Positions 1-6,559 are shown, counted from the stretch's first letter. The stretch is 6,949 bases of DNA from Chryseobacterium sp. (GCA_003852805.1 RDDY01000290.1:1-6949), one strand, 5' to 3'. Numbers and translations: made by a program. The notes: generated by a model from the sequence alone, not told the origin.

Positions 1-772
1 TCAAATATTGAATGCTGCCGCAGATCCCTGCCACAATGTCATCTATGTAAGTATAGTCCCGCGCCGTGGTACCGTCTCCGTATACCGGGATGGGCGTATT
101 GGCCGTCATCAACTTTGCAAATTTATGAATGGCCAGATCCGGCCGTTGGCGCGGGCCGTACACGGTAAAGAAGCGCAGCTGAATCATATCTATATTATAC
201 AGATGATGATAAACATGACCCATGACTTCGCCTGCTTTTTTGGTGGCTGCATACGGAGAAATCGGACGGTCTACGTTATCGTCCTCCGAGAACGGAACTT
301 TTTCGTTGTTGCCATAAATACTGGACGACGATGCGCAGATAAACTTATTGATTCCATATTCTTTGCAGAGTTGCCACAGATTCATGGTTCCGTGAATGTT
401 GACGCTCTCGTAATCCACAGGTCGCTCGATGGACGGCCGCACGCCCGCCAGAGCCGCCAAGTGAATGACCATGTCAAACGCATGATCGGTGAAAATATCG
501 TTCATTGCCGAACGGTCTCGGATATCCGCACAATACAAACGGTAGTTTTCCGAGGCCGTGAGCCTTTCGAGTTCTTTCAGATCGGTTTCTTTACCGTTAT
601 GCTTGAAAGTGTTGGTCAAACCAACGGAAGACAGCGTATTCCGGACTTTTATTTTGTAGTCGTAAAAGTTATCGAAGTTGTCTACGTTTACCACGGAATG
701 GCCGTCGTTCAGTAATCGTTCGGCCAAATGTGAACCGATAAAACCCGAGGCTCCGGTGATCAGGAATTTCAT
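1..772 (-). CDS. NAD-dependent sugar-nucleotide epimerase, UDP-glucuronate 4-epimerase-like (partial, C-terminus outside window)
   Basis: Translating the minus strand from the ATG at 772-770 gives 257 uninterrupted residues that run off the left edge; family members are usually about 320-350 residues, so roughly the last fifth is missing. The protein begins with a Rossmann dinucleotide-binding motif, G7-A-S-G10-F-I-G13, with an acidic D31 at the end of strand 2 as expected for NAD(H). It has the SDR catalytic pattern: a serine cluster C-A-S-S-S-S-I-Y-G near residues 147-154 and Y174-A-A-T-K178. The stretches PFSEDD, SPYAATKKA and LRFFTVYGPRQRPDLA are typical of the UDP-glucuronate/UDP-hexose 4-epimerase branch. 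Such enzymes act in the cytoplasm and supply precursors for surface polysaccharides. The family call is firm; the exact substrate is not, and UDP-GlcNAc(A) epimerase or another sugar-nucleotide enzyme is possible. It is transcribed divergently from the DUF2797 gene. Confidence 0.9.
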   Translation of the reverse strand, partial: MKFLITGASGFIGSHLAERLLNDGHSVVNVDNFDNFYDYKIKVRNTLSSVGLTNTFKHNGKETDLKELERLTASENYRLYCADIRDRSAMNDIFTDHAFDMVIHLAALAGVRPSIERPVDYESVNIHGTMNLWQLCKEYGINKFICASSSSIYGNNEKVPFSEDDNVDRPISPYAATKKAGEVMGHVYHHLYNIDMIQLRFFTVYGPRQRPDLAIHKFAKLMTANTPIPVYGDGTTARDYTYIDDIVAGICGSIQYL

Positions 773-792
773 GTGCAGCTTTTATGTCCGAG

Positions 793-825
793 CAAAAATA
801 GCTGTTTAAATGCGTATTTTTACAA
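793..825 (-). promoter_or_regulatory. Bacteroidota-type promoter candidate for the epimerase gene
   Basis: On the minus strand TATTTTTG (800-793) matches the Bacteroidota -7 consensus TAnnTTTG exactly. A TTG (825-823) lies 22 bp upstream, inside the 17-23 bp spacing described for flavobacterial promoters. The -7 box ends 20 nt before the epimerase start codon, which implies a short leader. No Shine-Dalgarno sequence precedes the ATG. The match was found by eye in A/T-rich sequence, so chance is not excluded. Confidence 0.5.
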
Positions 826-836
826 GAAAATAGCTT

Positions 837-1625
837 ATGAAATTTGAGGGACAACTGGTCAAAATGATTACCGAGAACGACCGCCCCATAAGATATTACC
901 TGAATCTGTCGGACGACCTGATATATATGAACGACCTTTTCGGCCGTGAGCTGACCATTCGCCATACGGGTTACCAATGCCTCAGTTGCGAGCTGGATGT
1001 GCCGTTGTTCCGCATGGGTTTTTGCAAGAAATGCTTTTACGAGAGTCCCATGGCCAGCAGTGCGATTTTGAGACCCGAACTTTCTCGCGCTCATCTGGGC
1101 GAAGAAGACCGCGACTTGGCTTACGAACAAGAGTTTCAGCTAAAACCGCACATTGTATATTTGGCGTATACCGGCGACGTAAAAGTAGGGGTAACGCGTG
1201 AGACACAAATTCCGACCCGTTGGATAGACCAAGGCGCGACTTTTGCTCTGCCGATTGCGCGAACCACCAACCGCTATGAAGCCGGACAAATAGAGGTAGA
1301 AATGAAGAAGCACCTGCCCGACAAAACCAATTACCGCAAAATGCTGCAAACTTTGGAATCGGATGTCGATCTGATGGATTTCAGAAACCAGATCCGCGAA
1401 TACTTCCCCGATGAATCGGCAGCGTTTTACTCGCATGAGGAAGAGCTGTGGCGGCTTGATTATCCGTACGAGGCACCCGATCAATGCACGGTTCTGACGC
1501 TTCAGAAGAACCCGACCATCAGCGGAGTCTTGCGCGGCATCAAAGGCCAATACCTGAGTTTTGAAGGCGGCAATTTTCTAAATGTCCGAGCGCATGAGGG
1601 TTGTCGAATAGAGTTGGAATTATAA
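837..1625 (+). CDS. DUF2797-family protein: CxxC zinc ribbon plus GIY-YIG-like core
   Basis: This 262-residue protein matches DUF2797 as I know the family. Its marks are a four-cysteine zinc-ribbon pattern (C48-x2-C51-x11-C63-x2-C66), the stretch ILRPELSRAHLG (77-88), and the signature KVGVTR...PTRWIDQGA (116-134) followed by NRYEAGQIEVEM and DKTNYRKML. No biochemical role is established to my knowledge. The segment from H105 to about L170 resembles the GIY-YIG/T5orf172 arrangement: a first strand with VYLA, a second with KVGVT, then R128 and a helix carrying E153. A nucleic-acid role is therefore an inference. There is no signal peptide or membrane segment, so it should be cytoplasmic. The ATG at 837 follows an A-rich leader without Shine-Dalgarno. 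The stop lies 8 bp before the next start, so the two genes probably share a transcript. Confidence 0.85.
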   Translation: MKFEGQLVKMITENDRPIRYYLNLSDDLIYMNDLFGRELTIRHTGYQCLSCELDVPLFRMGFCKKCFYESPMASSAILRPELSRAHLGEEDRDLAYEQEFQLKPHIVYLAYTGDVKVGVTRETQIPTRWIDQGATFALPIARTTNRYEAGQIEVEMKKHLPDKTNYRKMLQTLESDVDLMDFRNQIREYFPDESAAFYSHEEELWRLDYPYEAPDQCTVLTLQKNPTISGVLRGIKGQYLSFEGGNFLNVRAHEGCRIELEL

Positions 1626-1633
1626 GCTTGACT

Positions 1634-3772
1634 ATGCACCTTACCGAACAGCACAAGAAATGGATGAAACGGCTATTGATAACCGCCGGCGTTTTGTTGG
1701 CGCTGAGTCTCATCATAAGCGTGCTGTTCAATCTGTGGTTGCAGAAAAAGCTTCCCGATTTGATTCGTGACAAGACGCCTTATGCCATCCGATACCAACA
1801 ACTGTCGGTAAGCGTTGCCACGGGAAACATTGTGGCCGATGAAATAAAAATCGACCCGAAAAGCACCGGCAGGAACGACGAACTCGGCATTACCGGGACC
1901 GCCACGCGCGTCAGCGTGAGCCGTCTTGGATTGATGGATTTGCTTTTTCGCAAACGCCTGAACAGCAAGAGAATAAAAATCGACAATCCCGACCTCAGGA
2001 TTACTTTGGCTGCTCCGAAAAAGGACGCTTCCAATAAAAAGAATGACCCGTTTTCGTTGAGCAATGTTGTGGTCAACAATGGCAACATTATCATCCACAG
2101 GCACACCGGGGAACTGATGTTCTCGGTAAACCATTTCTTCGCCGAGATCACCAATCTGAAATTGACAGAAGAATCGGTCAGGAAAAGATTTCCGCTGTTG
2201 TTCGACAAATACAAAATCAAGGGTGACAACATCATTTTCCGTCCGGGCAATTCTTACGAGCTGTCTGCAAAAAATGTGGACACGCGCGACGCCAAGCTGA
2301 GCGTCAAAGATTTCCGATACGCATCGTTGCTGCCCGCGCCTGATTACATGGCGGCTTATAAAGACCAAGCGAATATGTATGATTTCCGCTCGCCCGAGAT
2401 GACTTTTGACCAAATAGAAGTCAACCGCGAGGGTCGTGTTAGATTAAAGTCAATACATTTCACTCGCCCACAGATGACCATCACTCATATTCAGGATGCA
2501 AAGAAAGACAAAGGACAAGATGAATTTGCCAACAAAATAGAATTGGACGATGCCACGGTTGACAACGGCAAAGTGATCTTTACGGAGAACGGCAGGCAGA
2601 CGGCGCAATTTTCAGGCATTGATGTTAAGCTTTCAAAACTAAAAATAGACAGTACCACCGCGCGAAAAGCCATTCCGTTTGAATTCGACAAATATGATGT
2701 TGGCGCGAAAAGTATTAGCTACCATGTAAACAAGTTTTACCACCTTACGACAGGTAATGTGAAAATCGATAATGAAGGTGCAGTCATCGACAATTTTAAA
2801 ATGAAGCCGACGGTAAGCCGCGCGCAATTCATTACAATGATTCCCGCCGAGCGGGATTTGTACGATCTCTCGGCACCGCAGATTCGCGTGAGCGGCACCG
2901 ATTGGAAGTTGAAAAACAAGCAACTGCATCTGAAAATAAAAAATGTAACGCTGGACCGCCTGACCGCTCTTATTTTCCGCAGCAAAGTTCCGCCGACCGA
3001 CTTCACCACCAAGAAAATGTATTCCCAAATGCTGCGCGAAATAAAGTTTCCGCTTTATATCAATACGCTGCAATTAAAAAATTCGACCGTCCGGTACGAG
3101 GAAGACAAACCCGACGAAAACGGCCCCGGAAAAATATTCTTTCGCCAAATGAATCTGCAGGCGCAGAACATCGGTTCGCCGCATTTTAAAGAAACGCCGA
3201 AGGAAGTCAAAATCAATATCGATACCCGATTCATGGGTTCTTCGCCGATGCATGTCAACTGGAATTTCAACATCATGAACCGCGCAGATGCTTTCCACAT
3301 CGCAGGGAACTTCCAACAATTGCCGGCCAAAGATATCAATCCGTTTATCCGACCGTACATGAATATTACCGCTACGGGGAAATTCGATCGCCTGGATTTT
3401 AACCTAAACGGAAACAAAGAACGAATCGACGGAAAGGTTAAGATCCAAACGACCGATCTGAAAATATCGGTTCTGGATAAAGACACCAAAAAGCGCAAAG
3501 GCTTTGTGTCGGGCTTGGCAAATCTTATCATCAAAAACAACAACGGCCCTGCACAAGACGCCGTAGATGTGGGCTACGACCGCGTGAAGTACCGCTCGTT
3601 CTTCAATCTTTTTTGGAAGGCGATAGAAGACGGCTTGAAGAAAACGCTGCTGGGAAGCAACCAAAAAGACAGCGGCATCGATTTTAAAGAGAGCACCCAC
3701 GCCGACACCCAAAAACAGCAAGCGCCAACAAAGAAGACCAATAAGAGTCAAAAACTGCAGTTCAATCAATAA
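1634..3772 (+). CDS. AsmA/DUF748-like membrane-anchored envelope protein with internal tandem repeat
   Basis: The protein has 712 residues from the ATG at 1634. A short basic N-terminus (KKWMKR) precedes one membrane segment (about residues 13-36), then LPDLIRDKTPYAIRYQQLSVSV, a typical opening of AsmA/DUF748-type proteins. The remaining roughly 670 residues are rich in short alternating beta strands with no cysteine or evident catalytic motif, which suggests a periplasmic beta-rich domain on an inner-membrane anchor. Residues 145-263 and 307-424 are homologous to each other at an offset of about 161 residues; residues 478-513 resemble the start of a third unit. The C-terminal 35 or so residues form a Lys/Gln/Thr-rich tail. 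AsmA-clan proteins are linked to outer-membrane biogenesis and lipid transport; a role here is inferred from architecture only. The frame also opens upstream at a TTG (1601), but that overlaps the preceding gene, so I prefer the ATG. Confidence 0.7.
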   Translation: MHLTEQHKKWMKRLLITAGVLLALSLIISVLFNLWLQKKLPDLIRDKTPYAIRYQQLSVSVATGNIVADEIKIDPKSTGRNDELGITGTATRVSVSRLGLMDLLFRKRLNSKRIKIDNPDLRITLAAPKKDASNKKNDPFSLSNVVVNNGNIIIHRHTGELMFSVNHFFAEITNLKLTEESVRKRFPLLFDKYKIKGDNIIFRPGNSYELSAKNVDTRDAKLSVKDFRYASLLPAPDYMAAYKDQANMYDFRSPEMTFDQIEVNREGRVRLKSIHFTRPQMTITHIQDAKKDKGQDEFANKIELDDATVDNGKVIFTENGRQTAQFSGIDVKLSKLKIDSTTARKAIPFEFDKYDVGAKSISYHVNKFYHLTTGNVKIDNEGAVIDNFKMKPTVSRAQFITMIPAERDLYDLSAPQIRVSGTDWKLKNKQLHLKIKNVTLDRLTALIFRSKVPPTDFTTKKMYSQMLREIKFPLYINTLQLKNSTVRYEEDKPDENGPGKIFFRQMNLQAQNIGSPHFKETPKEVKINIDTRFMGSSPMHVNWNFNIMNRADAFHIAGNFQQLPAKDINPFIRPYMNITATGKFDRLDFNLNGNKERIDGKVKIQTTDLKISVLDKDTKKRKGFVSGLANLIIKNNNGPAQDAVDVGYDRVKYRSFFNLFWKAIEDGLKKTLLGSNQKDSGIDFKESTHADTQKQQAPTKKTNKSQKLQFNQ
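2066..2422 (+). repeat. Internal protein repeat, unit A of the AsmA-like protein
   Basis: This covers residues 145-263 of the AsmA-like protein. It aligns to unit B (residues 307-424) with a nearly constant offset of 161: N149-G150 with N311-G312, L175-K176 with L336-K337, R183-K184 with R344-K345, P187 with P348, FDKY 190-193 with FDKY 351-354, N214-V215 with N375-V376, Y249-D250 with Y410-D411 and P254 with P415. The similarity is at protein level; the DNA has diverged, so the duplication is old. Confidence 0.75.
2552..2905 (+). repeat. Internal protein repeat, unit B of the AsmA-like protein
   Basis: This covers residues 307-424, the second copy of the roughly 161-residue repeat. The best-conserved core is TARKAIPFEFDKY (342-354) against SVRKRFPLLFDKY (181-193) in unit A. 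Both units start with a V-x-N-G-x-I/V strand and end near a Y-D-x-x-x-P motif. Confidence 0.75.
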
Positions 3773-3801
3773 AAAAGCTTCAGATTTCTCTGAAGCTTTT
3801 T
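3772..3801. terminator. Bidirectional intrinsic terminator between convergent genes
   Basis: A perfect 13-bp inverted repeat (AAAAAGCTTCAGA / TCTGAAGCTTTTT) encloses a 4-nt loop, TTTC on the plus strand and GAAA (a GNRA tetraloop) on the minus strand. It carries A's on one side and T's on the other, so it can end transcription both ways. It starts on the last base of the AsmA-like stop codon and lies 15 bp past the stop of the convergent small gene at 3817. Confidence 0.9.
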
Positions 3802-3816
3802 CGTTTGCGTTGATCG

Positions 3817-4161
3817 CTACTCGAAATCGTATTCTTTACTCTCGTGCGTGGGGATTGCTTTGAGAAAATTATCAAAAGCAGGACCTGTATAATTGCTGGC
3901 GGCGCCGTAAGAATCTATCATATAAGATTTGTTGTTCTCGTTATCCGAAAGCACGTACAGAACGGCATTGTCGTCGGGGTTGGAATCTCCCTCAAAACGG
4001 AAGTTTTTAAGAATAGTCAGATCTTCCGGTTGGTACGGCTTCTCTGAATCTTGCAGGTAAACCTTGTCGTCCTCGTGCATTCGGGTTTCTTTGTAAATGC
4101 CTCTCTCGCGCAGCTTTTCCATCACTTGGCTAAGCGTAAGCATTGGTTTTGGCTTGTCCAT
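3817..4161 (-). CDS. Small acidic Bacteroidota protein of unknown function
   Basis: This is a 114-residue acidic protein without signal peptide, membrane segment or cysteine. The best-marked stretch is FRFEGDSNPDDNAVLYVL (54-71), followed by an M-I-D-S-Y-G-A segment (81-87); the N-terminus is helical (LTLSQVMEKLRERG). I recognise this pattern from short Bacteroidota proteins of about 95-115 residues that databases often label 'phosphoribosylpyrophosphate synthetase'. That label cannot be right here: the protein is about a third the length of PRPP synthetase and I see no pyrophosphate or ribose-5-phosphate binding loop. The function is unknown. The ATG at 4161 has an A/T-rich leader; M7 (4143) is an alternative start but leaves less of the N-terminus. 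No convincing promoter lies between it and the terminator hairpin 34 bp upstream. Confidence 0.8.
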   Translation of the reverse strand: MDKPKPMLTLSQVMEKLRERGIYKETRMHEDDKVYLQDSEKPYQPEDLTILKNFRFEGDSNPDDNAVLYVLSDNENNKSYMIDSYGAASNYTGPAFDNFLKAIPTHESKEYDFE

Positions 4162-4187
4162 AATACTATTTTTTGAGTTTAAAGTTT

Positions 4188-4226
4188 AAATAAAAGCGCA
4201 TGCAAACGGAAACCGTCGGCATGCGC
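4188..4226 (-). terminator. Intrinsic terminator after the prolyl oligopeptidase gene, just upstream of the small gene
   Basis: The 8-bp perfect arms GCGCATGC (4196-4203) and GCATGCGC (4219-4226) enclose an inner 4-bp stem, ACGG (4206-4209) / CCGT (4213-4216), around a 3-nt loop, with a 2x2 internal mismatch. On the minus strand the stem is followed at once by TTTTATTT (4195-4188), so it terminates minus-strand transcription coming from the peptidase gene, whose stop codon lies about 65 bp upstream. The T-tract side is 26 bp from the next start codon, so read-through could also feed the small gene. Confidence 0.8.
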
Positions 4227-4290
4227 AGAATATTACAAATGTTGTACCCAACTATTTATCTTGTGCAAAATGCAAAGATGTGGACACTCT

Positions 4291-6420
4291 CTATTTTTGC
4301 AGTGTTCTGATTCCCATCTCGTAAAGTGCAAAGCTCAACAGGTCGGCATTTTCACCGATAACCTGATCGGTAGAACGTCCGGCGCCGTGGCCTGCATTGG
4401 TTTCGATGCGGACAAGAATCGGGTTAGCGCAAGATTGCTTTTCCTGCAATTCCGCACCGAATTTGAACGAGTGTGCCGGCACCACACGGTCGTCGTGGTC
4501 ACCGGTAATGACCATCGTTGATGGATAACAGGTCCCCGCTTTCACATTGTGCACCGGCGAATAAGATTTCAGATATTCGAACATTTCGCGGCTGTCTTCG
4601 GCCGTGCCGTAATCGTAAGCCCAGCCCGCGCCTGCAGTAAATTTATTGTAGCGCAACATATCCAAAACGCCCACACCGGGGAAGGCTACCTTTGCCAGAT
4701 CGGGGCGCATGGTCATGGTTGCGCCCACAAGGAGACCGCCGTTGGAACGACCGGAAAGCGCCATGTATTCCTTTGACGTATAGCCGTTCTTTTGGAGATA
4801 TTCTCCCGCAGCAATAAAGTCGTTGAACACATTTTTCTTGGTCATCTTGGTTCCGGCGTCGTGCCACTTTTTACCGTATTCGCCGCCGCCGCGGATATTA
4901 GGAACAGCGTAAATACCGCCGTTGTCCATCCACACCGCATTCACTACCGAGAAACCGGGTTGCAAGCTGATGTTGAAGCCGCCGTAGCTGTAGAGAATCG
5001 TTGGGTTCTTGCCGTCTTTCTTCAGTCCTTTTTTGTAGCTGATCATCATCGGGACGCGCGTGCCGTCGGAAGAAGTGTAGAATACTTGCTCGGAAACGTA
5101 ATCGTCGGGGTTGAATTTTACTTTGGGTTTTTGGTAAACTTCTGAGTTACCTGTATCCGCGTTGAATTTATAGATTGTCGGAGGCATAATATAGTTGGAG
5201 AACGAGAAGTAAAGCTCCTTCTCTTCCTTCTTTCCGCCGAAACCCGAAACGGTTCCTTTGCCCGGCAAGGTTATTTCGCGGATGAGTTTGCCGTTTTTAT
5301 CGAACTGTTTTACCATGTCGATGGCGTCTTTCATATAAGTCGCGAAGAAATATCCGCCGCCGGTGGTAATGCCCAAAACCTCCTGCTGCTGAGGGATCAC
5401 GTCGGTCCAAGTCTGCGCTTTCGGATTCCGGATGGTTGTTTTCACGAGGCGCATATTCGGCGCATCTTTATCGGTAAAAATGTACAGCGTATCGCCGTCG
5501 GTATCTACGATGCGTGCGTTGATGTCAAAACCTGTAACAACGGGAACAAAATCTGAATCTTTTTTGCTCAAATCCTTTACGTAAAGTTCATTGCCGTTGG
5601 TGGCGTTTGCCGCAGAGATTACCAGGTACCGTTGGTCACGGGTAACGTAGGCGCTCAGGTAGCGACGCTTCATCTCCGGTCCGCCAAAGATCAATTTATC
5701 ATCGGATTGCTTTGTTCCCAACTTATGGAAATAAACCTTATGCATATCTGTCATCCCGGCCAAAACGCTTCCTTCTTTGGGTTTGTCGTAGCTTGAATAA
5801 AAGAAGCCTTCATCGTCCAGCCAAGAGATACCGCTGAATTTGACGTCGTTCAATGTTTCATCAATTTTTTCCTTTGTCAAAGTATTGATGGTGATGATTT
5901 TATTCCAGTCAGACCCGCCTTCGGAAATGGAATAGGCGGCAAGGTTTCCTTTTTTGTTAAACGACAATCCCGAGAGAGAAGTGGTTCCCTTGTCTGAGAA
6001 TTTGTTCGGGTCCAAGAAGACTTCTGTTTTGCCCGAAGCATCTTTACGGTACAGAACCGATTGCGCCTGCAATCCGTCGTTCTTGTAGAAGTACGTATAC
6101 CCTCCTTCCTTGAACGGCGCCGAAACTTTCTCATAGTTCCAGATGTCTTTCAGTTGCGCGCGCAACTCCTCACGAAACGGAATCTGTGAGAGATAATCGC
6201 TGGTAAACTTTACTTCGCGCTGCACCCAATCCTTTGTATCGGCGGCTCTGTCGTCTTCCAACCAACGGTACGGATCATTGATGTTTTCCCCGAAATAAGT
6301 GTCCGTATGGTTCACTTTTTTGGTTTCGGGATAGTTGAAATGCTTGGTCATTTTTTGTTGCGTAGAACAGGACGCAACTACAAAGGCCGCGGCCGCGAGA
6401 CTCAGTTTGTAAAAATTCAT
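4291..6420 (-). CDS. Prolyl oligopeptidase (S9A family serine peptidase), predicted lipoprotein
   Basis: This 709-residue enzyme should cleave short peptides after proline. The N-terminal part (about 28-440) is the seven-bladed propeller of the S9A family, starting with YPETKKVNHTDTYFG and DPYRWLEDD; the C-terminal part (about 450-705) is the alpha/beta hydrolase domain. The triad is visible: S559 in SGRSNGG, D643 in GDHDDRVVP and H678 in NAGHGAG. PNIRGGGEYGKKWH (507-520) is also a family hallmark. The sequence strongly resembles the well-known secreted prolyl endopeptidase of Flavobacterium meningosepticum (about 705 residues), as I remember it. Unlike that one, the signal peptide ends in a lipobox, V15-A16-S17-C18, so it is probably a lipid-anchored envelope protein. 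I chose the ATG at 6420 because it starts exactly at the signal peptide; an in-frame ATG at 6441 would add seven residues and overlap the promoter-like box. It lies in its own unit between two terminators. Confidence 0.97.
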   Translation of the reverse strand: MNFYKLSLAAAAFVVASCSTQQKMTKHFNYPETKKVNHTDTYFGENINDPYRWLEDDRAADTKDWVQREVKFTSDYLSQIPFREELRAQLKDIWNYEKVSAPFKEGGYTYFYKNDGLQAQSVLYRKDASGKTEVFLDPNKFSDKGTTSLSGLSFNKKGNLAAYSISEGGSDWNKIITINTLTKEKIDETLNDVKFSGISWLDDEGFFYSSYDKPKEGSVLAGMTDMHKVYFHKLGTKQSDDKLIFGGPEMKRRYLSAYVTRDQRYLVISAANATNGNELYVKDLSKKDSDFVPVVTGFDINARIVDTDGDTLYIFTDKDAPNMRLVKTTIRNPKAQTWTDVIPQQQEVLGITTGGGYFFATYMKDAIDMVKQFDKNGKLIREITLPGKGTVSGFGGKKEEKELYFSFSNYIMPPTIYKFNADTGNSEVYQKPKVKFNPDDYVSEQVFYTSSDGTRVPMMISYKKGLKKDGKNPTILYSYGGFNISLQPGFSVVNAVWMDNGGIYAVPNIRGGGEYGKKWHDAGTKMTKKNVFNDFIAAGEYLQKNGYTSKEYMALSGRSNGGLLVGATMTMRPDLAKVAFPGVGVLDMLRYNKFTAGAGWAYDYGTAEDSREMFEYLKSYSPVHNVKAGTCYPSTMVITGDHDDRVVPAHSFKFGAELQEKQSCANPILVRIETNAGHGAGRSTDQVIGENADLLSFALYEMGIRTLQK

Positions 6421-6434
6421 TGATAATAGTGTTT

Positions 6435-6477
6435 CACCCAAAATTAAGCAAAATTATCGGTTGAAATCCGTTGGGTG
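6435..6477. repeat. 7-bp inverted repeat flanking the prolyl oligopeptidase promoter boxes
   Basis: CACCCAA (6435-6441) and TTGGGTG (6471-6477) are perfect reverse complements separated by 29 bp. The left arm overlaps the nearer -7-like box; both boxes lie at the left side of the dyad. It could be an operator or looping site for a repressor or activator, or a chance match. Confidence 0.4.
6439..6456 (-). promoter_or_regulatory. Two tandem Bacteroidota -7-like boxes before the prolyl oligopeptidase gene
   Basis: On the minus strand TAATTTTG occurs twice, at 6456-6449 and 6446-6439, each an exact match to TAnnTTTG and spaced 10 bp apart, about one helical turn. The nearer box ends 18 nt before the ATG at 6420, similar to the spacing at the epimerase promoter. 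I find no clear -33 TTG for either box. A terminator just upstream (6502-6523) makes an independent promoter here necessary. Confidence 0.55.
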
Positions 6478-6490
6478 CTCGGAGTGCTTA

Positions 6491-6523
6491 AACAACAAAA
6501 AGCCCGGCAGTTCTCTGCCGGGC
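6491..6523 (-). terminator. Intrinsic terminator of the rplU-rpmA transcript
   Basis: A G/C-rich perfect 9-bp stem, GCCCGGCAG (6502-6510) / CTGCCGGGC (6515-6523), has a 4-nt loop. On the minus strand it is followed by TTTTTGTTGTTT (6501 downwards), a standard Rho-independent terminator. It lies about 25 bp after the rpmA stop codon. Confidence 0.92.
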
Positions 6524-6533
6524 CATATATTGT

Positions 6534-6559
6534 CCAAACGCTTAAGCTTAGGCGTTTGG
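6534..6559 (-). repeat. Inverted repeat placing the rpmA stop codon in a hairpin loop
   Basis: CCAAACGC (6534-6541) and GCGTTTGG (6552-6559) form a perfect 8-bp stem with a 10-nt loop. In the minus-strand mRNA the loop contains the UAA stop (6550-6548) and a second in-frame UAA two codons later begins within it. The last codons of rpmA make up the 5' arm. It sits just before the main terminator hairpin. Confidence 0.6.

Noticed and set aside
8..715. Long open frame on the plus strand
   Set aside because: It is the antisense of the epimerase, whose minus-strand translation shows intact SDR motifs; the plus-strand product resembles nothing.
815..822. TATTTTTA as a -7 box for the DUF2797 gene
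   Set aside because: The last consensus base is wrong, no TTG is placed upstream, and it would leave only 14 nt before the ATG.
669..1130. Minus-strand open frame spanning the divergent spacer
   Set aside because: It overlaps the epimerase start and lies antisense to the DUF2797 gene; no recognisable motifs.
1601..1633. Upstream TTG start for the AsmA-like protein
   Set aside because: It overlaps the end of the DUF2797 gene, and the added 11 residues do not improve the membrane anchor; the ATG at 1634 is a better start.
1673..2413. Minus-strand open frame of 246 codons
   Set aside because: It is antisense to the AsmA-like gene, which is supported by its membrane anchor and internal repeats.
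6421..6441. Upstream ATG at 6441 for the prolyl oligopeptidase
   Set aside because: It would sit within the promoter-like box and add residues before a well-formed signal peptide that starts at 6420.
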